This document shows, one piece after another, positions 42,651 to 52,000 of a stretch of DNA of 52,874 nucleotides. The stretch covers positions 1-52,874 of the forward strand of contig JACPHN010000120.1 of NCBI GenBank assembly GCA_016188575.1, given 5' to 3'. Under the pieces are notes generated by a model, which made no database searches, was not told where the DNA came from, and was given only the letters and a program-made list of their open reading frames with translations. The DNA comes from Candidatus Schekmanbacteria bacterium. Lineage in GTDB: Bacteria > CSSED10-310 > JACPHN01. Every line of letters starts with the position of its first letter. Positions within the stretch are counted from its first letter, which is position 1. Position numbers and translations under genes: made by a program.

Positions 42651-43162
42651 GACCGGTCCGCTCCCTTCAGAGATACCGCGGCCAGGGCCACGACCCTCAC
42701 GTCGGCATCGTCAATGGCTTCGTCTCCATTGACGTTCAGCCGGGGGTCCGCCGCCTCACCGCGTCGGATCGCACGCGACAGTCGATAGGCGTCGAGAATA
42801 TCGACGTGCCCGTCGCCATTGATGTCGTACGCGTCGCCTGGCCGGGCCGCGAACATGCCGCCGCCGCCGCTGGCCGGCGCTCCCGCCTCGCGAACCAGCC
42901 GCGGCCCCACGCTGAGCAACAAGACCGCCGCCGCCGCCACTCCTGCCGCTGCCGCCGGCGCTATCCACCGCACCATGCGGCGCGAGAAGATCCAGGCCAC
43001 ACGGCGGTCGCGCGCCCGATCCCGGGCCGCGGCCACGATGGCTTCGTCCACTGCCGGCGGTACTGCGGCGGCTCGCGCATACAGCGCCCGCAAGTCAGCG
43101 ACGAGCTCCCTTGGAAGCTGGAGATCCGCATCCTCGTCGGTTCGATCGATTGGTTTTTTCAT
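42647..43162 (-). CDS. Membrane-anchored dockerin-domain protein
   Basis: A 171-residue protein with a cytoplasmic helical N-terminus (about 65 residues), one membrane helix (about 68-88, WIAPAAAAGVAAAAVLLLSV), a short Gly-rich spacer and a type I dockerin with two EF-hand-like calcium loops: DINGDGHVDILDAYRLSRAI and NVNGDEAIDDADVRVVALA. The topology puts the dockerin outside the cytoplasm. The cytoplasmic part resembles the small adaptor-like tails of anti-sigma proteins, but no zinc finger is seen. It starts 74 bp after the permease gene and overlaps the cohesin-like gene. Confidence 0.8.
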   Translation of the reverse strand: MKKPIDRTDEDADLQLPRELVADLRALYARAAAVPPAVDEAIVAAARDRARDRRVAWIFSRRMVRWIAPAAAAGVAAAAVLLLSVGPRLVREAGAPASGGGGMFAARPGDAYDINGDGHVDILDAYRLSRAIRRGEAADPRLNVNGDEAIDDADVRVVALAAVSLKGADRS

Positions 43163-43200
43163 CTTGCCACCTCTTGCCCATTAAGCGGCTGAGGGTGGCC

Positions 43201-43224
43201 GATCGTTCAATCGTTCAATCGATC
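43201..43224. repeat. Tandem GTTCAATC repeat between GATC sites
   Basis: Two perfect copies of GTTCAATC (43205-43212 and 43213-43220) are flanked by GATC on each side, in the only sizeable gap (74 bp) of the nine-gene operon. It could be an operator or part of an internal promoter for the dockerin, cohesin and vWA genes. Confidence 0.45.
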
Positions 43225-43236
43225 TCCCGCGCGCGC

Positions 43237-44082
43237 CTATTCGGCGCCGTAGCTGATTTCCAGCTTCCGCAGGCGCCACCCGGCAACGGCAAGCAGCGCG
43301 GCCGCGCCCACCAGCAGCGCGGGAACCGACGCGAGCGCGGATGGCGTCTCGGACACGATCGCCAGTGGCCCCTCCGCCACCGGCAGCGGCAGCAGCGCGG
43401 CCAGGTGGTGGGCGATTCCGAACCGCTTGAGAAACGGCGGCAAAATGAAGCTCACATACTCCCAGACCCAGAACAGACCCACCGCGTAGCTCGGCGTCCT
43501 GAAGACCACGCCGAACAGCAGGCACAAGGCGCCGTAGCTCAGCGCGCCCAGGACCACAATCGCGGCGTAGGCGGCCACCGCGGCCAGCCCGCTTCCGGAC
43601 AGGTGCGCCAGCGACGCCTGGCGCCCCGCCGGCAGCACGGCAAGGACGTACGAGACCACCGTCGCCGGCACGAACAGCAGCGCGGTCGCCGCTACCCCCG
43701 CCAGATACTTGCCCGCCAGCAACGCCTCTCGCCGGATGGGCGACAGAAAAGCGTAGTGCAGCGTGCGGTCGAGCACCTCGCCGCGAATCAGCGACACGAA
43801 GATTTCGCTGCAGGAGAAGTAGAGCAGCGCCTGCACGAAGAGAAGCTGAAAGATCGCATTGAATTGCACGAGATGCTCGCCCAGGCCGAAACCCGATCCG
43901 CGTGCCACGGCCACCAGCGCCAGCAGGCCGAACAGCAGCAGTGGCATCGCCGCCAGCAATGCGTAATAGATCGTTCGTTTGCCCCACAGCGTCCGCCTGA
44001 GCTCAACCGCAAAGACCTCGCCGGCGACCCGCGCCTCTCTTCGCCATTGGGTGGGCGGGAGCATGGTGGCGTGGTCCTTCAT
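43237..44082 (-). CDS. ABC-2 type transporter permease (second pair)
   Basis: A 281-residue polytopic membrane protein with about six helices (YYALLAAMPLLLFGLLALVAVA, LLFVQALLYFSCSEIFVSLI, AAYAAIVVLGALSYGALCLLFG and others) and the ABC-2 signature region RGEVLDRTLHYAFLSPIRREALLAGKY. It has no periplasmic domain. It overlaps its ATPase by ATGA. The cargo is unknown; ABC-2 permeases export lipids, glycans or drugs, or act as mechanotransmission-like complexes. Confidence 0.85.
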   Translation of the reverse strand: MKDHATMLPPTQWRREARVAGEVFAVELRRTLWGKRTIYYALLAAMPLLLFGLLALVAVARGSGFGLGEHLVQFNAIFQLLFVQALLYFSCSEIFVSLIRGEVLDRTLHYAFLSPIRREALLAGKYLAGVAATALLFVPATVVSYVLAVLPAGRQASLAHLSGSGLAAVAAYAAIVVLGALSYGALCLLFGVVFRTPSYAVGLFWVWEYVSFILPPFLKRFGIAHHLAALLPLPVAEGPLAIVSETPSALASVPALLVGAAALLAVAGWRLRKLEISYGAE

Positions 44083-45050
44083 ACGTATCGCTCGCTGCGC
44101 ACGACATAAGAGTAGAGAGCGTGGACGTCGTCGTCCATCGGCTCCACCGCCGCGATGGCCACGCGCTGCTCGAGCACCATGCGGTTGAGGTGTTGGTAGA
44201 AGGCGTCGACCTCCGCGGTGCTGACGATTACGGCCGAGCGATCCGCGGTGATCTCGGCGGCAACGATGTCGCGGCGCGCGAAAGCCTCCGCGGCGACTGC
44301 TTCGGGCCGATCGCAGCGGATGAGAATGCGCAACGGCTCGGTGGCGATCTCCGTGCGCAGCGCATGGACGTCGCCTTCCGCCACCACGTAACCGCCGTCC
44401 AGGATGACGACGAAATCCGCGATCTGATCCAGCTCGTGCAGGATGTGGCTCGAGATGAGCAGATGGCGCCCCTCTGCCGCGAGTGACCGGAACAGAGCGA
44501 TGGCGTCGGCGCGCGCCAGCGGGTCGAGCCCATTGAGCGGCTCGTCGAGCAGCAACACCCGCGGGTCGTGCGCGATCGCGTTCGCCAGCTTGACGCGCTG
44601 GCGCATGCCCTTGCTGTACCCAGCTACCCGGCGCGCGGCGGCGTCGGCGAGGCCCACACGTTCCAGGGCTTGCCATGCCAGCCGCTCCGCCACGGCGCGG
44701 CCGTGGCCGTGGAGCCGCAGATACCGGAGCAAGAACTCGAGCCCGGTTACCCCCGGCGGAAAAGAATCGAATTGGGTACAGTAGCCGACGACCCGAAACA
44801 GCTCGTCGGGCCGCTCCGGCGGTATTCCGAGCGTGCGGATCGCGCCCTGCGACGGGCGCAGCAGCCCGGTCATCAGGTTCATGATCGTCGTCTTTCCCGC
44901 GCCGTTCGGGCCCACCAGCCCCGTGGTACCCGGCGGTATGGACAGGTCCACCCTGTTGACTCCGAGCACCTCTCCATAGAACTTCGAGACGTTTTCGAAC
45001 ACGATACGGCCGTCGCCGCTGCCTTGTCCGGCCGAGCTGGGCGCAGTCAT
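44079..45050 (-). CDS. ABC transporter ATP-binding protein (second pair)
   Basis: A 323-residue nucleotide-binding protein with Walker [10 protein letters not shown], signature GYSKGMRQRVKLANAI, Walker [15 protein letters not shown] and switch histidine in ISSHILHELDQ. About 80 extra C-terminal residues (RILIRCDRPEAVAAEAFARR) form an accessory domain common in ABC-2 exporters. Start and stop both overlap neighbours by ATGA. The frame is open far upstream, but the protein begins at the ATG at 45050 within the previous gene's stop. Confidence 0.92.
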   Translation of the reverse strand: MTAPSSAGQGSGDGRIVFENVSKFYGEVLGVNRVDLSIPPGTTGLVGPNGAGKTTIMNLMTGLLRPSQGAIRTLGIPPERPDELFRVVGYCTQFDSFPPGVTGLEFLLRYLRLHGHGRAVAERLAWQALERVGLADAAARRVAGYSKGMRQRVKLANAIAHDPRVLLLDEPLNGLDPLARADAIALFRSLAAEGRHLLISSHILHELDQIADFVVILDGGYVVAEGDVHALRTEIATEPLRILIRCDRPEAVAAEAFARRDIVAAEITADRSAVIVSTAEVDAFYQHLNRMVLEQRVAIAAVEPMDDDVHALYSYVVRSERYV

Positions 45051-45916
45051 CGCACCACCTCGCAGGCGATCAGCCGCTTTCGCAAGACGAGGAGACTGGC
45101 CCCGAGAAAGACCGCCCCTGCGGTCGAGGCGCCTAGAAGACTCGGCGCCCCGGCCGCCTCCTGGGTGTGAAACAGCGCGCCCCAAAACGCTTCGGCAACC
45201 CTCGGAAGCCGAATCCAGTCGCCGGCGGTCGTGCCGTAGATGGCGTTGATCGCTTCGCCGAGCGAGGCGGAAACGATCAGGTACAGCACCAGGAGCCCGC
45301 GTGCCACCTGGCGCCGCTTGACCGCGGCGCACACCGCCAGCGAGAAGATCCCGAACAGGCCGATCCACAGCCACGAACCCACGAAAATCGCCAGTCCAAG
45401 ACCCGGATTGGCAGCGCGCCAGGCGGCCTCCGCCTGGGATACCTGCAAGACGTAAACCGCCAGACACGGTATCCAGGTAATCGCCGACCCGACCGCCGCG
45501 AGCACCGCGAGCTTCCCGCAGAGGTATTCCCACCGCGACAGAGGGCGCGACAGGTACAGCGGGATCGCGTTGTTGTACAGGTCCTGCGACAGGAGCTGTG
45601 GCGCGGCGATGATCATCGCGATCGTGGCGAAAAAGCCGGCCTGCAGGCCAAGCAGGTGGTAGAAGAAGGCCGCACCGACCTGAAGCTTTTGCGCAAGCTG
45701 CTCGATGCGCAGAAAGGACAGCACGGGCAGGTGATTGGCGAGATAGACGAGGGCGGCGGCCGCCAGCGGGGCCGTCAGACACGTCAAGAAAAACGCCAGA
45801 AAGCTGCGCCCGCGAAAGAGGTCCCGCAGGCCGTAGCGCGGAATCACGAGCAAGCGCTGCCAGTGGGCGGTGGTCGCGCCGCCGTAGACGCGGTAACTCT
45901 GGTCATACACGGCCAT
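45047..45916 (-). CDS. ABC-2 type transporter permease (first pair)
   Basis: A 289-residue membrane protein with six predicted helices, starting [13 protein letters not shown]. Landmarks are [47 protein letters not shown] (the conserved ABC-2 cytoplasmic loop, shown in part) and the final [15 protein letters not shown]. The start overlaps the upstream ATPase gene by 14 nt. It differs clearly from the second permease, so the operon encodes two distinct ABC-2 machines rather than a duplication. Confidence 0.85.
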   Translation of the reverse strand: MAVYDQSYRVYGGATTAHWQRLLVIPRYGLRDLFRGRSFLAFFLTCLTAPLAAAALVYLANHLPVLSFLRIEQLAQKLQVGAAFFYHLLGLQAGFFATIAMIIAAPQLLSQDLYNNAIPLYLSRPLSRWEYLCGKLAVLAAVGSAITWIPCLAVYVLQVSQAEAAWRAANPGLGLAIFVGSWLWIGLFGIFSLAVCAAVKRRQVARGLLVLYLIVSASLGEAINAIYGTTAGDWIRLPRVAEAFWGALFHTQEAAGAPSLLGASTAGAVFLGASLLVLRKRLIACEVVR

Positions 45917-46832
45917 CGGTGGCCTCCATCGCCTCGAGGAAGATGTCCTGCAGCGAGTCGCGCTTGTAGGAGAGCCGGCGGATTTGCACGCCACCGGCAT
46001 CCGCGAGGCGATACAGCTCGAGCATCTCGAGCCCCCCCGGACAGACCACTTTGAGCCCGTGCTTGCCCGCGTTCGCGGTGTCGTAGCCCGCCTGTTGCAG
46101 GCGCGCCGCGAACGCCTCGCGGTCTCCGCGCAGCTCGAGATCGACGAAGCGGCGGTCGGCCTGACGTTCCGCCGCGAGATCGCAGTGCCGCACGATCGCG
46201 CCATCCTTCAGCACCATGACCTCGTCGCAGCACTCCTCGACGTCGCGCAGGAGGTGAGACGAGAAAACGATGTGCACCTCGCCGGCGTCGCGAATCTCCT
46301 GAATGAGCTTGATCATGCGGCGCCGTGCCGGCGGGTCCAGGCCGTTGGTCGGTTCGTCGAGAAGCAGCACGCGTGGCGCGTGGACGATGGCCTGCGCCAG
46401 CTTCGCGAGCTGCTTCATGCCGAGCGAGTAGCCTTCGAGGTTGCGATAGCGCGTTTCGCCCAGGCCGACGTAGTAGAGCACCTCATGCGTACGTTCCAGG
46501 GCCGCCACCGGCGGCAATCCGGACATCTCCGCCAGCATCCGCACCATGCGCACCGCAGACATGCCGGCGATGAAGGCGTCATTCTCCGGCATGTAGCCGA
46601 CGATCGCGCGAAGCTCCTTGCCGTGCGTGCGGATATCCATGCCGGCAAGGCGCGCCGTGCCCCGCGACGGGGCGTGAAACCCGAGTAACGTGCGGATGAG
46701 CGTGGTCTTGCCGGCGCCGTTTGGACCGAGCAGACCGAGCGAGCGACCCGCGAGCGCGATCGTCAAGTCGCGCAGCACGGGCCGTCCGCCGAGCTCGACG
46801 CAGAGATTCTCGAGCGCGATGACTGCCGTCAT
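45903..46832 (-). CDS. ABC transporter ATP-binding protein (first pair)
   Basis: A 309-residue nucleotide-binding protein with Walker [10 protein letters not shown], Walker [15 protein letters not shown] and switch region [11 protein letters not shown]. The signature motif is unusual, reading [17 protein letters not shown] rather than LSGGQ. A C-terminal accessory domain ([20 protein letters not shown]) precedes the tail that ends DIFLEAM. The start overlaps the stop of the anti-sigma/FecR gene by ATGA, tying transport to the regulatory gene. Confidence 0.92.
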   Translation of the reverse strand: MTAVIALENLCVELGGRPVLRDLTIALAGRSLGLLGPNGAGKTTLIRTLLGFHAPSRGTARLAGMDIRTHGKELRAIVGYMPENDAFIAGMSAVRMVRMLAEMSGLPPVAALERTHEVLYYVGLGETRYRNLEGYSLGMKQLAKLAQAIVHAPRVLLLDEPTNGLDPPARRRMIKLIQEIRDAGEVHIVFSSHLLRDVEECCDEVMVLKDGAIVRHCDLAAERQADRRFVDLELRGDREAFAARLQQAGYDTANAGKHGLKVVCPGGLEMLELYRLADAGGVQIRRLSYKRDSLQDIFLEAMEATDGRV

Positions 46833-49495
46833 TGCTCAGCCATCTGCTCGGCGTGACGCGCCATGATGTCGCCCACCCCGAACAGCAGCCCCAGATTGTC
46901 GGCGAGCCCGCCGGCGCTGGTTTCCCCGCTGACGACGATGCGATCGCTTTCGACGTAGGCGACGCCGACGGACGCGGGCGTGTCCGGGCGCAACCGCTCG
47001 TAGGCCACGGCGCTGAAGTCCGTGTGCGCGCCGCGCGGCAGACGGCTCGCGAAGGCCTCGGAGCTCGCCATCGTGTGCCCGACGGCGCGGAAGCGCATCA
47101 TCTTGTCAAGCAAGGCGCGTGCGGGGACCACGACGAGATACCCGTCAACAACGGCGTAGCTCACTTCCCAATGCTCCGCCGGCCAGCTCAATTGACACAC
47201 TTCGAGCGCCTCCGAATCTGGCGCACAGGACACTGTCACCTCGCTCTTCTCTCCCGCCGCGGCAAGCGCTTCGTTTACCTGCACGACGCCGGCGGCAATG
47301 CGCGATTGTATCGTCGCGGGATGGGTGACTTCCAGGACCAGCTTCCACGCCGGCAGTGGCAGCAGCGGACCATCGACCGCGATGGCCAGCTCGCCGCCGA
47401 GCTCCGCGGCGATGCCGCGCAAGAGCTGCAGCGGTTTTTGCAGATCGCCCCAGGAGCCTGCGGCCGCGGTTGCGGCATCGGGGTGAGCGGCGGCGACGAG
47501 GCCCGCGAGATCCTCTACCATGGCCGCCGGCTGCTTCGTCAGCACGACGATCATCGTGCGGGCGTCGGCGGAGATCAGATCGAGCGACCCCATGGGTGCG
47601 GGTTCCCCGAGCCAGGACGGCAGCCCGCGCCGCTCTCCCGTGAAGGACAGGACCGCCTCGCTCTGCGCTTCACCGTCACCGTCGCTGCGACCGCGCAGGA
47701 TGACCTGGTCGACGTCGAGTAACCCGGCACGGCGCAGGACGTTTTCCAGCCGCGCCTGCGCCGCATCGCCGGCGCTCCGGGCCAGGGCCGCGTCCACGCC
47801 GCCGGCGACGTCGATGCCCACGATCCAACTCACACCCTCGCCATAGGCAGAAGCAAGAGCCGACCGATAGCGCTCCTCCGCTGCGCTCGCGGCCTCGGGG
47901 TGCGCGGCGGCCTGCGCCACGCGGCTCGCCAGCTCGGCAGAGAGGCCGGCCGCAAGCACGCCGTTGCCGGCCCAGAGGTAGACGCGCCCGGGCTCGGCGG
48001 GCAGTGCCGCCATGTTGGTATCCGCCGTGATCCGCGTGAGCGCGAGCTCCGGGCGTGCGCCACTTGCGGCAACCCGGGCGAGCACCGCGGCCAGCGCCTC
48101 CTGAAACGCCGCTTCGTCCGTCAGACGGGCCAGCACGAGCGGTTGCAAGCCGCGCTCGGGCGCCGTCTCCAGCGCGTTCACGACCGCGAAGCCGACTTCC
48201 TCACCCAGACTTCGCCCCAGACCCTCGATCGCCGTCAGGATTTGCTCGAAGGCTTCCAACTCCAGCTCGCCGCCCTGCACCTGCTGCCAGTAGGAGCGGA
48301 GCATCGCGTCCTCGGCGATGCGGTCGCGCAGGAAGCGGTAGCTCTCGCCGATGGTCTCGCTATAGTTGGGGACGGACGCGAAGGCGACCGTGCCGCTGGG
48401 TAGCAGCGGGAGGAGCTCGCTCTGATAGCGCGGCCCGGGTGCCGGCACCGCGTCTCGAAGGTCGGCTGCGAGCTCGGTCAACCGCGCCACCAGCTCGTGG
48501 TAGTCCTCCGCCTTGTCGCTCCAGGCAATGTCCTGTGCCACCGGGATGCGGGCGACGCGGTCCGCCGTGGTGACCCGCTGTCCGGGACGGACGCGCTGCT
48601 CGGCGCCGTGATGCGCGACACGCACCTCGCCCTCGATGACCGAAACTCGGCCCCCCGTGGTGCCGTGGGAGACGGAGAAAATCGTGCCGGTGACGGTGAC
48701 GAGCGCTTCCGGCGTCGCCACCCGGAGCACCCCGTCGCGCTGCTTCGCGGCCTCGACGATGATGCTGCCGCGGTCGAGCTTGATGGTCGTCTCATGAGGC
48801 AAGCGGGCCAGCGTCATCGCCGAACCTTCCCGCATCTCCACCAGCGAGCCGTCAAAGAGTCGGATGACGGCGCGCGCGCCCTTTGCGGTCCGCACCTCCT
48901 CCCCGGCCCTGACGTCCGCGCCCGAGCGCAGGCTGGTGGCGCCACGGGTGCCGGACACGCGCGCCAGCTCTCCGCGCACCAGCTCGACCGCGGCGATGTC
49001 GTCACCGCCGCCGCCGCCGTCGCCCACCCCGCGCCAGGCGCCGCGCTGCACCGCGAGCCAGCTCAAGGAGCCCACCGCGAGCAACAGCGTCGCGGCCACC
49101 GCCAGTTGTATGGCGCCAAAGCGACGGCCCGGCACCGCGGCGGCCGGTCGCCGGAGCGGCACGACCTTCGCGCCCCCGCTACCCGCCGGAGCCTCGGCGA
49201 CGGCTCGCGGCGCTAGCTCGTGCGCCCGCCGGCAGCTCGGGCAGGCGTGCAGATGGTCCCGCAACAGCAGGCGGCGGCCTTCCGAAAGCGCGCCCGCGCG
49301 CTCCAGGCCAAGCACCTCGCGAAATTGCTCGCAGCCCCCGTCCACTTCGCGCGCCGGCACGCCCAGCTCGGCGCCTATTTTCTCCCAGGATCGCGCCGCG
49401 GATCGCCGCCGCGTCGCCGTATCGACGTCATCCTCGCGCACCTGCTCGACGGCCTCGTCCAGCAGCTCATCGCTCGGATCTCTATACTCGCTCAT
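46829..49495 (-). CDS. Anti-sigma/FecR-domain membrane protein with DUF3352-like ectodomain
   Basis: An 888-residue single-pass protein. The cytoplasmic N-terminus ends in an anti-sigma zinc finger (HLHACPSC, the Hx3Cx2C pattern). One membrane helix follows (about residues 128-150, [19 protein letters not shown]). Outside lies a FecR domain ([22 protein letters not shown] in parts, [13 protein letters not shown]). The remaining 550 residues resemble DUF3352 ([41 protein letters not shown] in parts). It probably holds the ECF sigma factor at the membrane and releases it on an envelope signal. Its ATG overlaps the sigma stop. Confidence 0.87.
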   Translation of the reverse strand: MSEYRDPSDELLDEAVEQVREDDVDTATRRRSAARSWEKIGAELGVPAREVDGGCEQFREVLGLERAGALSEGRRLLLRDHLHACPSCRRAHELAPRAVAEAPAGSGGAKVVPLRRPAAAVPGRRFGAIQLAVAATLLLAVGSLSWLAVQRGAWRGVGDGGGGGDDIAAVELVRGELARVSGTRGATSLRSGADVRAGEEVRTAKGARAVIRLFDGSLVEMREGSAMTLARLPHETTIKLDRGSIIVEAAKQRDGVLRVATPEALVTVTGTIFSVSHGTTGGRVSVIEGEVRVAHHGAEQRVRPGQRVTTADRVARIPVAQDIAWSDKAEDYHELVARLTELAADLRDAVPAPGPRYQSELLPLLPSGTVAFASVPNYSETIGESYRFLRDRIAEDAMLRSYWQQVQGGELELEAFEQILTAIEGLGRSLGEEVGFAVVNALETAPERGLQPLVLARLTDEAAFQEALAAVLARVAASGARPELALTRITADTNMAALPAEPGRVYLWAGNGVLAAGLSAELASRVAQAAAHPEAASAAEERYRSALASAYGEGVSWIVGIDVAGGVDAALARSAGDAAQARLENVLRRAGLLDVDQVILRGRSDGDGEAQSEAVLSFTGERRGLPSWLGEPAPMGSLDLISADARTMIVVLTKQPAAMVEDLAGLVAAAHPDAATAAAGSWGDLQKPLQLLRGIAAELGGELAIAVDGPLLPLPAWKLVLEVTHPATIQSRIAAGVVQVNEALAAAGEKSEVTVSCAPDSEALEVCQLSWPAEHWEVSYAVVDGYLVVVPARALLDKMMRFRAVGHTMASSEAFASRLPRGAHTDFSAVAYERLRPDTPASVGVAYVESDRIVVSGETSAGGLADNLGLLFGVGDIMARHAEQMAEQ

Positions 49496-50052
49496 GCTCG
49501 TTCTCCCCAAAAAAGACCCAGGTCCTTGCGCAGCTCGGCGCGGGCGCGATGAAGGGTGACCCGGACGACACTGTCCGAAGTGGCGAAGAAGGCGGCGATC
49601 TCGGGGCTCGAGTAGCCCTCGAAGTAGCGCAGGACGAACATCTGCGCTGCCCGCGGGTGTAGCCCGGCCAGCGCCGCCCGCAGCCGACCGCGCAACTGAC
49701 TGCGGTCGGAGAGCGACTCGGGAGTTGCACCGTGCCCCGTTTCAGCGGGCGGGTCGAGCTCGTCGAGCGCCACGAGGGGGCGGCGCGTGCGCGCCCTCAC
49801 GATGTCCAGTGCAGCATTGACTGCGGCGCGCCGAAGATAGGTGCCAAGATTGCCTACCTCCTGGGCCACCGGCTCCGAGGATCGCGCCAGACGCAAGAAG
49901 ACCGTCTGCACCACGTCCTCGGCATCCTCGATCCGCCCCGCGACTCGGTAAGCAGCGCGAAAGACGCCTTCGTGGTGCGCCTCGAACGCTCCTTCGAGCC
50001 ACGCCATGGCGGCGGGCGATGCGGTTTGTTGTTGTCTCACCAGTGCCAACAC
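49492..50052 (-). CDS. ECF-type RNA polymerase sigma factor
   Basis: A 186-residue sigma70-family factor. Region 2 is EGVFRAAYRVAGRIEDAEDVVQTVF, recognisable by the AEDVVQ core. Region 4 is a helix-turn-helix around MFVLRYFEGYSSPEIAAFF. I chose the GTG at 50052 because AAGGAGG lies five bases upstream; upstream frame extension is unlikely. It is the first gene of the nine-gene operon and is coupled by ATGA to its probable anti-sigma factor, so it likely drives its own operon. Confidence 0.92.
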   Translation of the reverse strand: MLALVRQQQTASPAAMAWLEGAFEAHHEGVFRAAYRVAGRIEDAEDVVQTVFLRLARSSEPVAQEVGNLGTYLRRAAVNAALDIVRARTRRPLVALDELDPPAETGHGATPESLSDRSQLRGRLRAALAGLHPRAAQMFVLRYFEGYSSPEIAAFFATSDSVVRVTLHRARAELRKDLGLFWGERA

Positions 50053-50151
50053 TCTAGCCTCCTTGCGATGAATTCTACAGAGCAAGACGGCAGCGGAGGC
50101 GGGAGCGTTAACGGCGTGCGGGCGGCGTGAAGGAAACGCTGTGAGCGGATA

Positions 50152-50187
50152 GGCGGGAGAGGTGTGACCGAGTCAACCTCTCCCGCC
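50152..50187 (-). terminator. Strong 12-bp hairpin upstream of the ECF operon
   Basis: GGCGGGAGAGGT (50152-50163) and ACCTCTCCCGCC (50176-50187) form a perfect stem; the loop itself holds TGAC/GTCA pairs. It lies 16 bp after the stop of the 50203-50886 gene and before the sigma gene. On the minus strand no T-run follows, but the stem is long enough to separate the two transcription units. Confidence 0.6.
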
Positions 50188-50202
50188 TTTGGCGTGGTGG
50201 GC

Positions 50203-50886
50203 TCAGGAGGCCGAGCCGCCACCACGGGCGTCGTCAGGAAGCAGCGAAAGCTCGGGCTCGCTTGGGTCGTAGAGAAGGTCCCCGCTGTCCGGGTCGTCGG
50301 CTGATGACACCAGCCGAGCGGGAGCGATGGGATCGCCGGACTCCGCGACCTGGTAGCCGTCCAGCGCGAGCAGGCCGATGATGGCGTCGACCCGGTCGTT
50401 GGCGATCGCTAGCCGCTCGGACTCCGGCAGCGCATCGGCGCGCTGCAGGTCCGGGAAGAGCGAGACGATCTTGCCGCCTGGTGCGGCCGCCATCCAACGG
50501 ATCGTCTCCAGCCGCTCGGCCGGGGGCCAGCCGCGAAACACCGGCGCGATGTCCGCGATGGTGTCCGCGCCCGGGACCACGGCGCCGTCGCCGTCATCGA
50601 CCTCGGTCTCCGCGGACTCGGAGATCGCGGCGATCGGAGCCAGACGCATGGCCAGCCTCATGCGCTCGCGGTGCCTCACGGCGGCCACCGCCGCGGGCCT
50701 GTCCGCACCACCGGTGCGGGCCGGATCGAGGCGGCGCTCCTTGAGCACGGAGGCGGCCGCGTCTCGTTGGTCCGACGAGGAGCCGGGAGCGGTATCCAGG
50801 GCGATACCTCCGGCCAGGGCGAGGAGCGCCGCTGCCGCGGCCAGGGCGTAGAGGACGTGCTGCTTGGTGTTGCCGATGCTGTTCAT
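50203..50886 (-). CDS. Exported or membrane-anchored protein of unknown function
   Basis: A 227-residue protein with an N-terminal hydrophobic helix (about residues 12-30, VLYALAAAAALLALAGGIAL) and an acidic, helical remainder (ERLETIRWMAAAPGGKIVSLF, ESERLAIANDRVDAIIGLLAL). The C-terminus is rich in Asp, Pro and Ser. The family is not recognised. It follows the 50915-52000 gene by 28 bp, so the two probably form an operon. Confidence 0.66.
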   Translation of the reverse strand: MNSIGNTKQHVLYALAAAAALLALAGGIALDTAPGSSSDQRDAAASVLKERRLDPARTGGADRPAAVAAVRHRERMRLAMRLAPIAAISESAETEVDDGDGAVVPGADTIADIAPVFRGWPPAERLETIRWMAAAPGGKIVSLFPDLQRADALPESERLAIANDRVDAIIGLLALDGYQVAESGDPIAPARLVSSADDPDSGDLLYDPSEPELSLLPDDARGGGSAS

Positions 50887-50914
50887 GGTGCGACTCCGGT
50901 GCGTGCGGTTCCGC

Positions 50915-52000
50915 TTACTTCTTGTACGACGTCTTGTCGAGCTTCGAATTCAGCGATCCGGAGCACTCTTGCTCGTCGTGCACCGTGAGCACGCAGTGGC
51001 CATCGCTGGCTCGAGCGCCGCACTCCCATCCACAGAAGAGCCCGTAGACGCCGGAAGTATCCGACCAGGATTCCCAGAAAGGACCACCATGGCCGACGTC
51101 GAAGCGGGAATAGGCCTTGCCGTTGGAGATCGTAACCGCGGTGGGTCGCCATCGCTCCGGCGACGGGCCGCCGATGTTGCGATCGCCGTAGGTGTTTTGC
51201 GACAACGTCAGCCATCCCCAATAGCTACTGTCGAAGGCGCCCTTGAAGCTGCCACCGCGGAAGCAGTCGCAAGTGCCCATGTAGCAAAAGTCATCTTCGT
51301 CCCCGGCGCAGGCTTCGCTGTCGCCGCTCTTGCCCGGCCAGGAGCCGTGCGCGTCCTCGTCACCGGCGACGTTCGGATAGGAAGGAGCGGAGGGATTGAT
51401 TTCGGTTTCACGCGCGGCGAGGTAGGCGCCGTCGAAGTAGTGGCTCTGGCCGTGATGATAGTATTTTCCGCCGGTCAGATACCACTTCTTGAGGTCCTTG
51501 CTTTTGACCGTGTAGACCACGTGCTCGCTGTCGCCCTGATGACCGTCCCAGCCGCCGCAGTCGTGCGGATGCAGCAGGAAGTAGGTGATGTGCACGTATT
51601 TCCACTTGCCGTCGGTCGCCGTCCACGCGACGGGGTTAGCGGTCGTGATATACGGATAGGTGCTCGTGCTCTCGAGATAGGGGCGAACCTGATAGAAGTC
51701 CTTACGGCCATAATGGAGCTGGTTGGGATTGTCGGTGTAGCTGGCGCCGGCACAGTCTTCGTCCTCATCGTAGTAGTAGCGGGGCGATACGGCCCAGGCG
51801 AGGGAATACTCCTTGTAGTTGTCCAGGCAGTCATTGTCGTCGTCATTGGCGCAGTTGGATTTTTTGAGCTCGCTGCTGAGCGTATAGACGAGGGTGGAGG
51901 CGGCGGCGGCGGGGCTGGGGAACCAGTAGAGCCCGGAGCCGACCAGGAGGGCGAGCGCCAGTGAGCGGCGGTGATGGGAAGAGCGGGCGAAAGCTGACAT
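50915..52000 (-). CDS. Secreted protein, Cys- and aromatic-rich
   Basis: A 361-residue exported protein with a signal peptide ending AAAAST. It is rich in Asp, Tyr, Trp and Cys, with possible calcium loops (CANDDDNDCLDNYKEY, DEDEDCAG) and a histidine cluster (YYHHGQSHYFDGAYLAARE). It faintly recalls Vps62-like or lectin-like folds, but I would not assert a family. The even number of spaced cysteines suggests disulfide bonds outside the cell. AGAGG precedes the ATG at 52000. Confidence 0.7.
   Translation of the reverse strand: MSAFARSSHHRRSLALALLVGSGLYWFPSPAAAASTLVYTLSSELKKSNCANDDDNDCLDNYKEYSLAWAVSPRYYYDEDEDCAGASYTDNPNQLHYGRKDFYQVRPYLESTSTYPYITTANPVAWTATDGKWKYVHITYFLLHPHDCGGWDGHQGDSEHVVYTVKSKDLKKWYLTGGKYYHHGQSHYFDGAYLAARETEINPSAPSYPNVAGDEDAHGSWPGKSGDSEACAGDEDDFCYMGTCDCFRGGSFKGAFDSSYWGWLTLSQNTYGDRNIGGPSPERWRPTAVTISNGKAYSRFDVGHGGPFWESWSDTSGVYGLFCGWECGARASDGHCVLTVHDEQECSGSLNSKLDKTSYKK

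Noticed and set aside
43111-44109. 332-codon plus-strand frame opposite the second ABC permease
   Set aside because: Rich in Arg, Gln and His, no domain; the permease on the other strand is clear and coupled to its ATPase.
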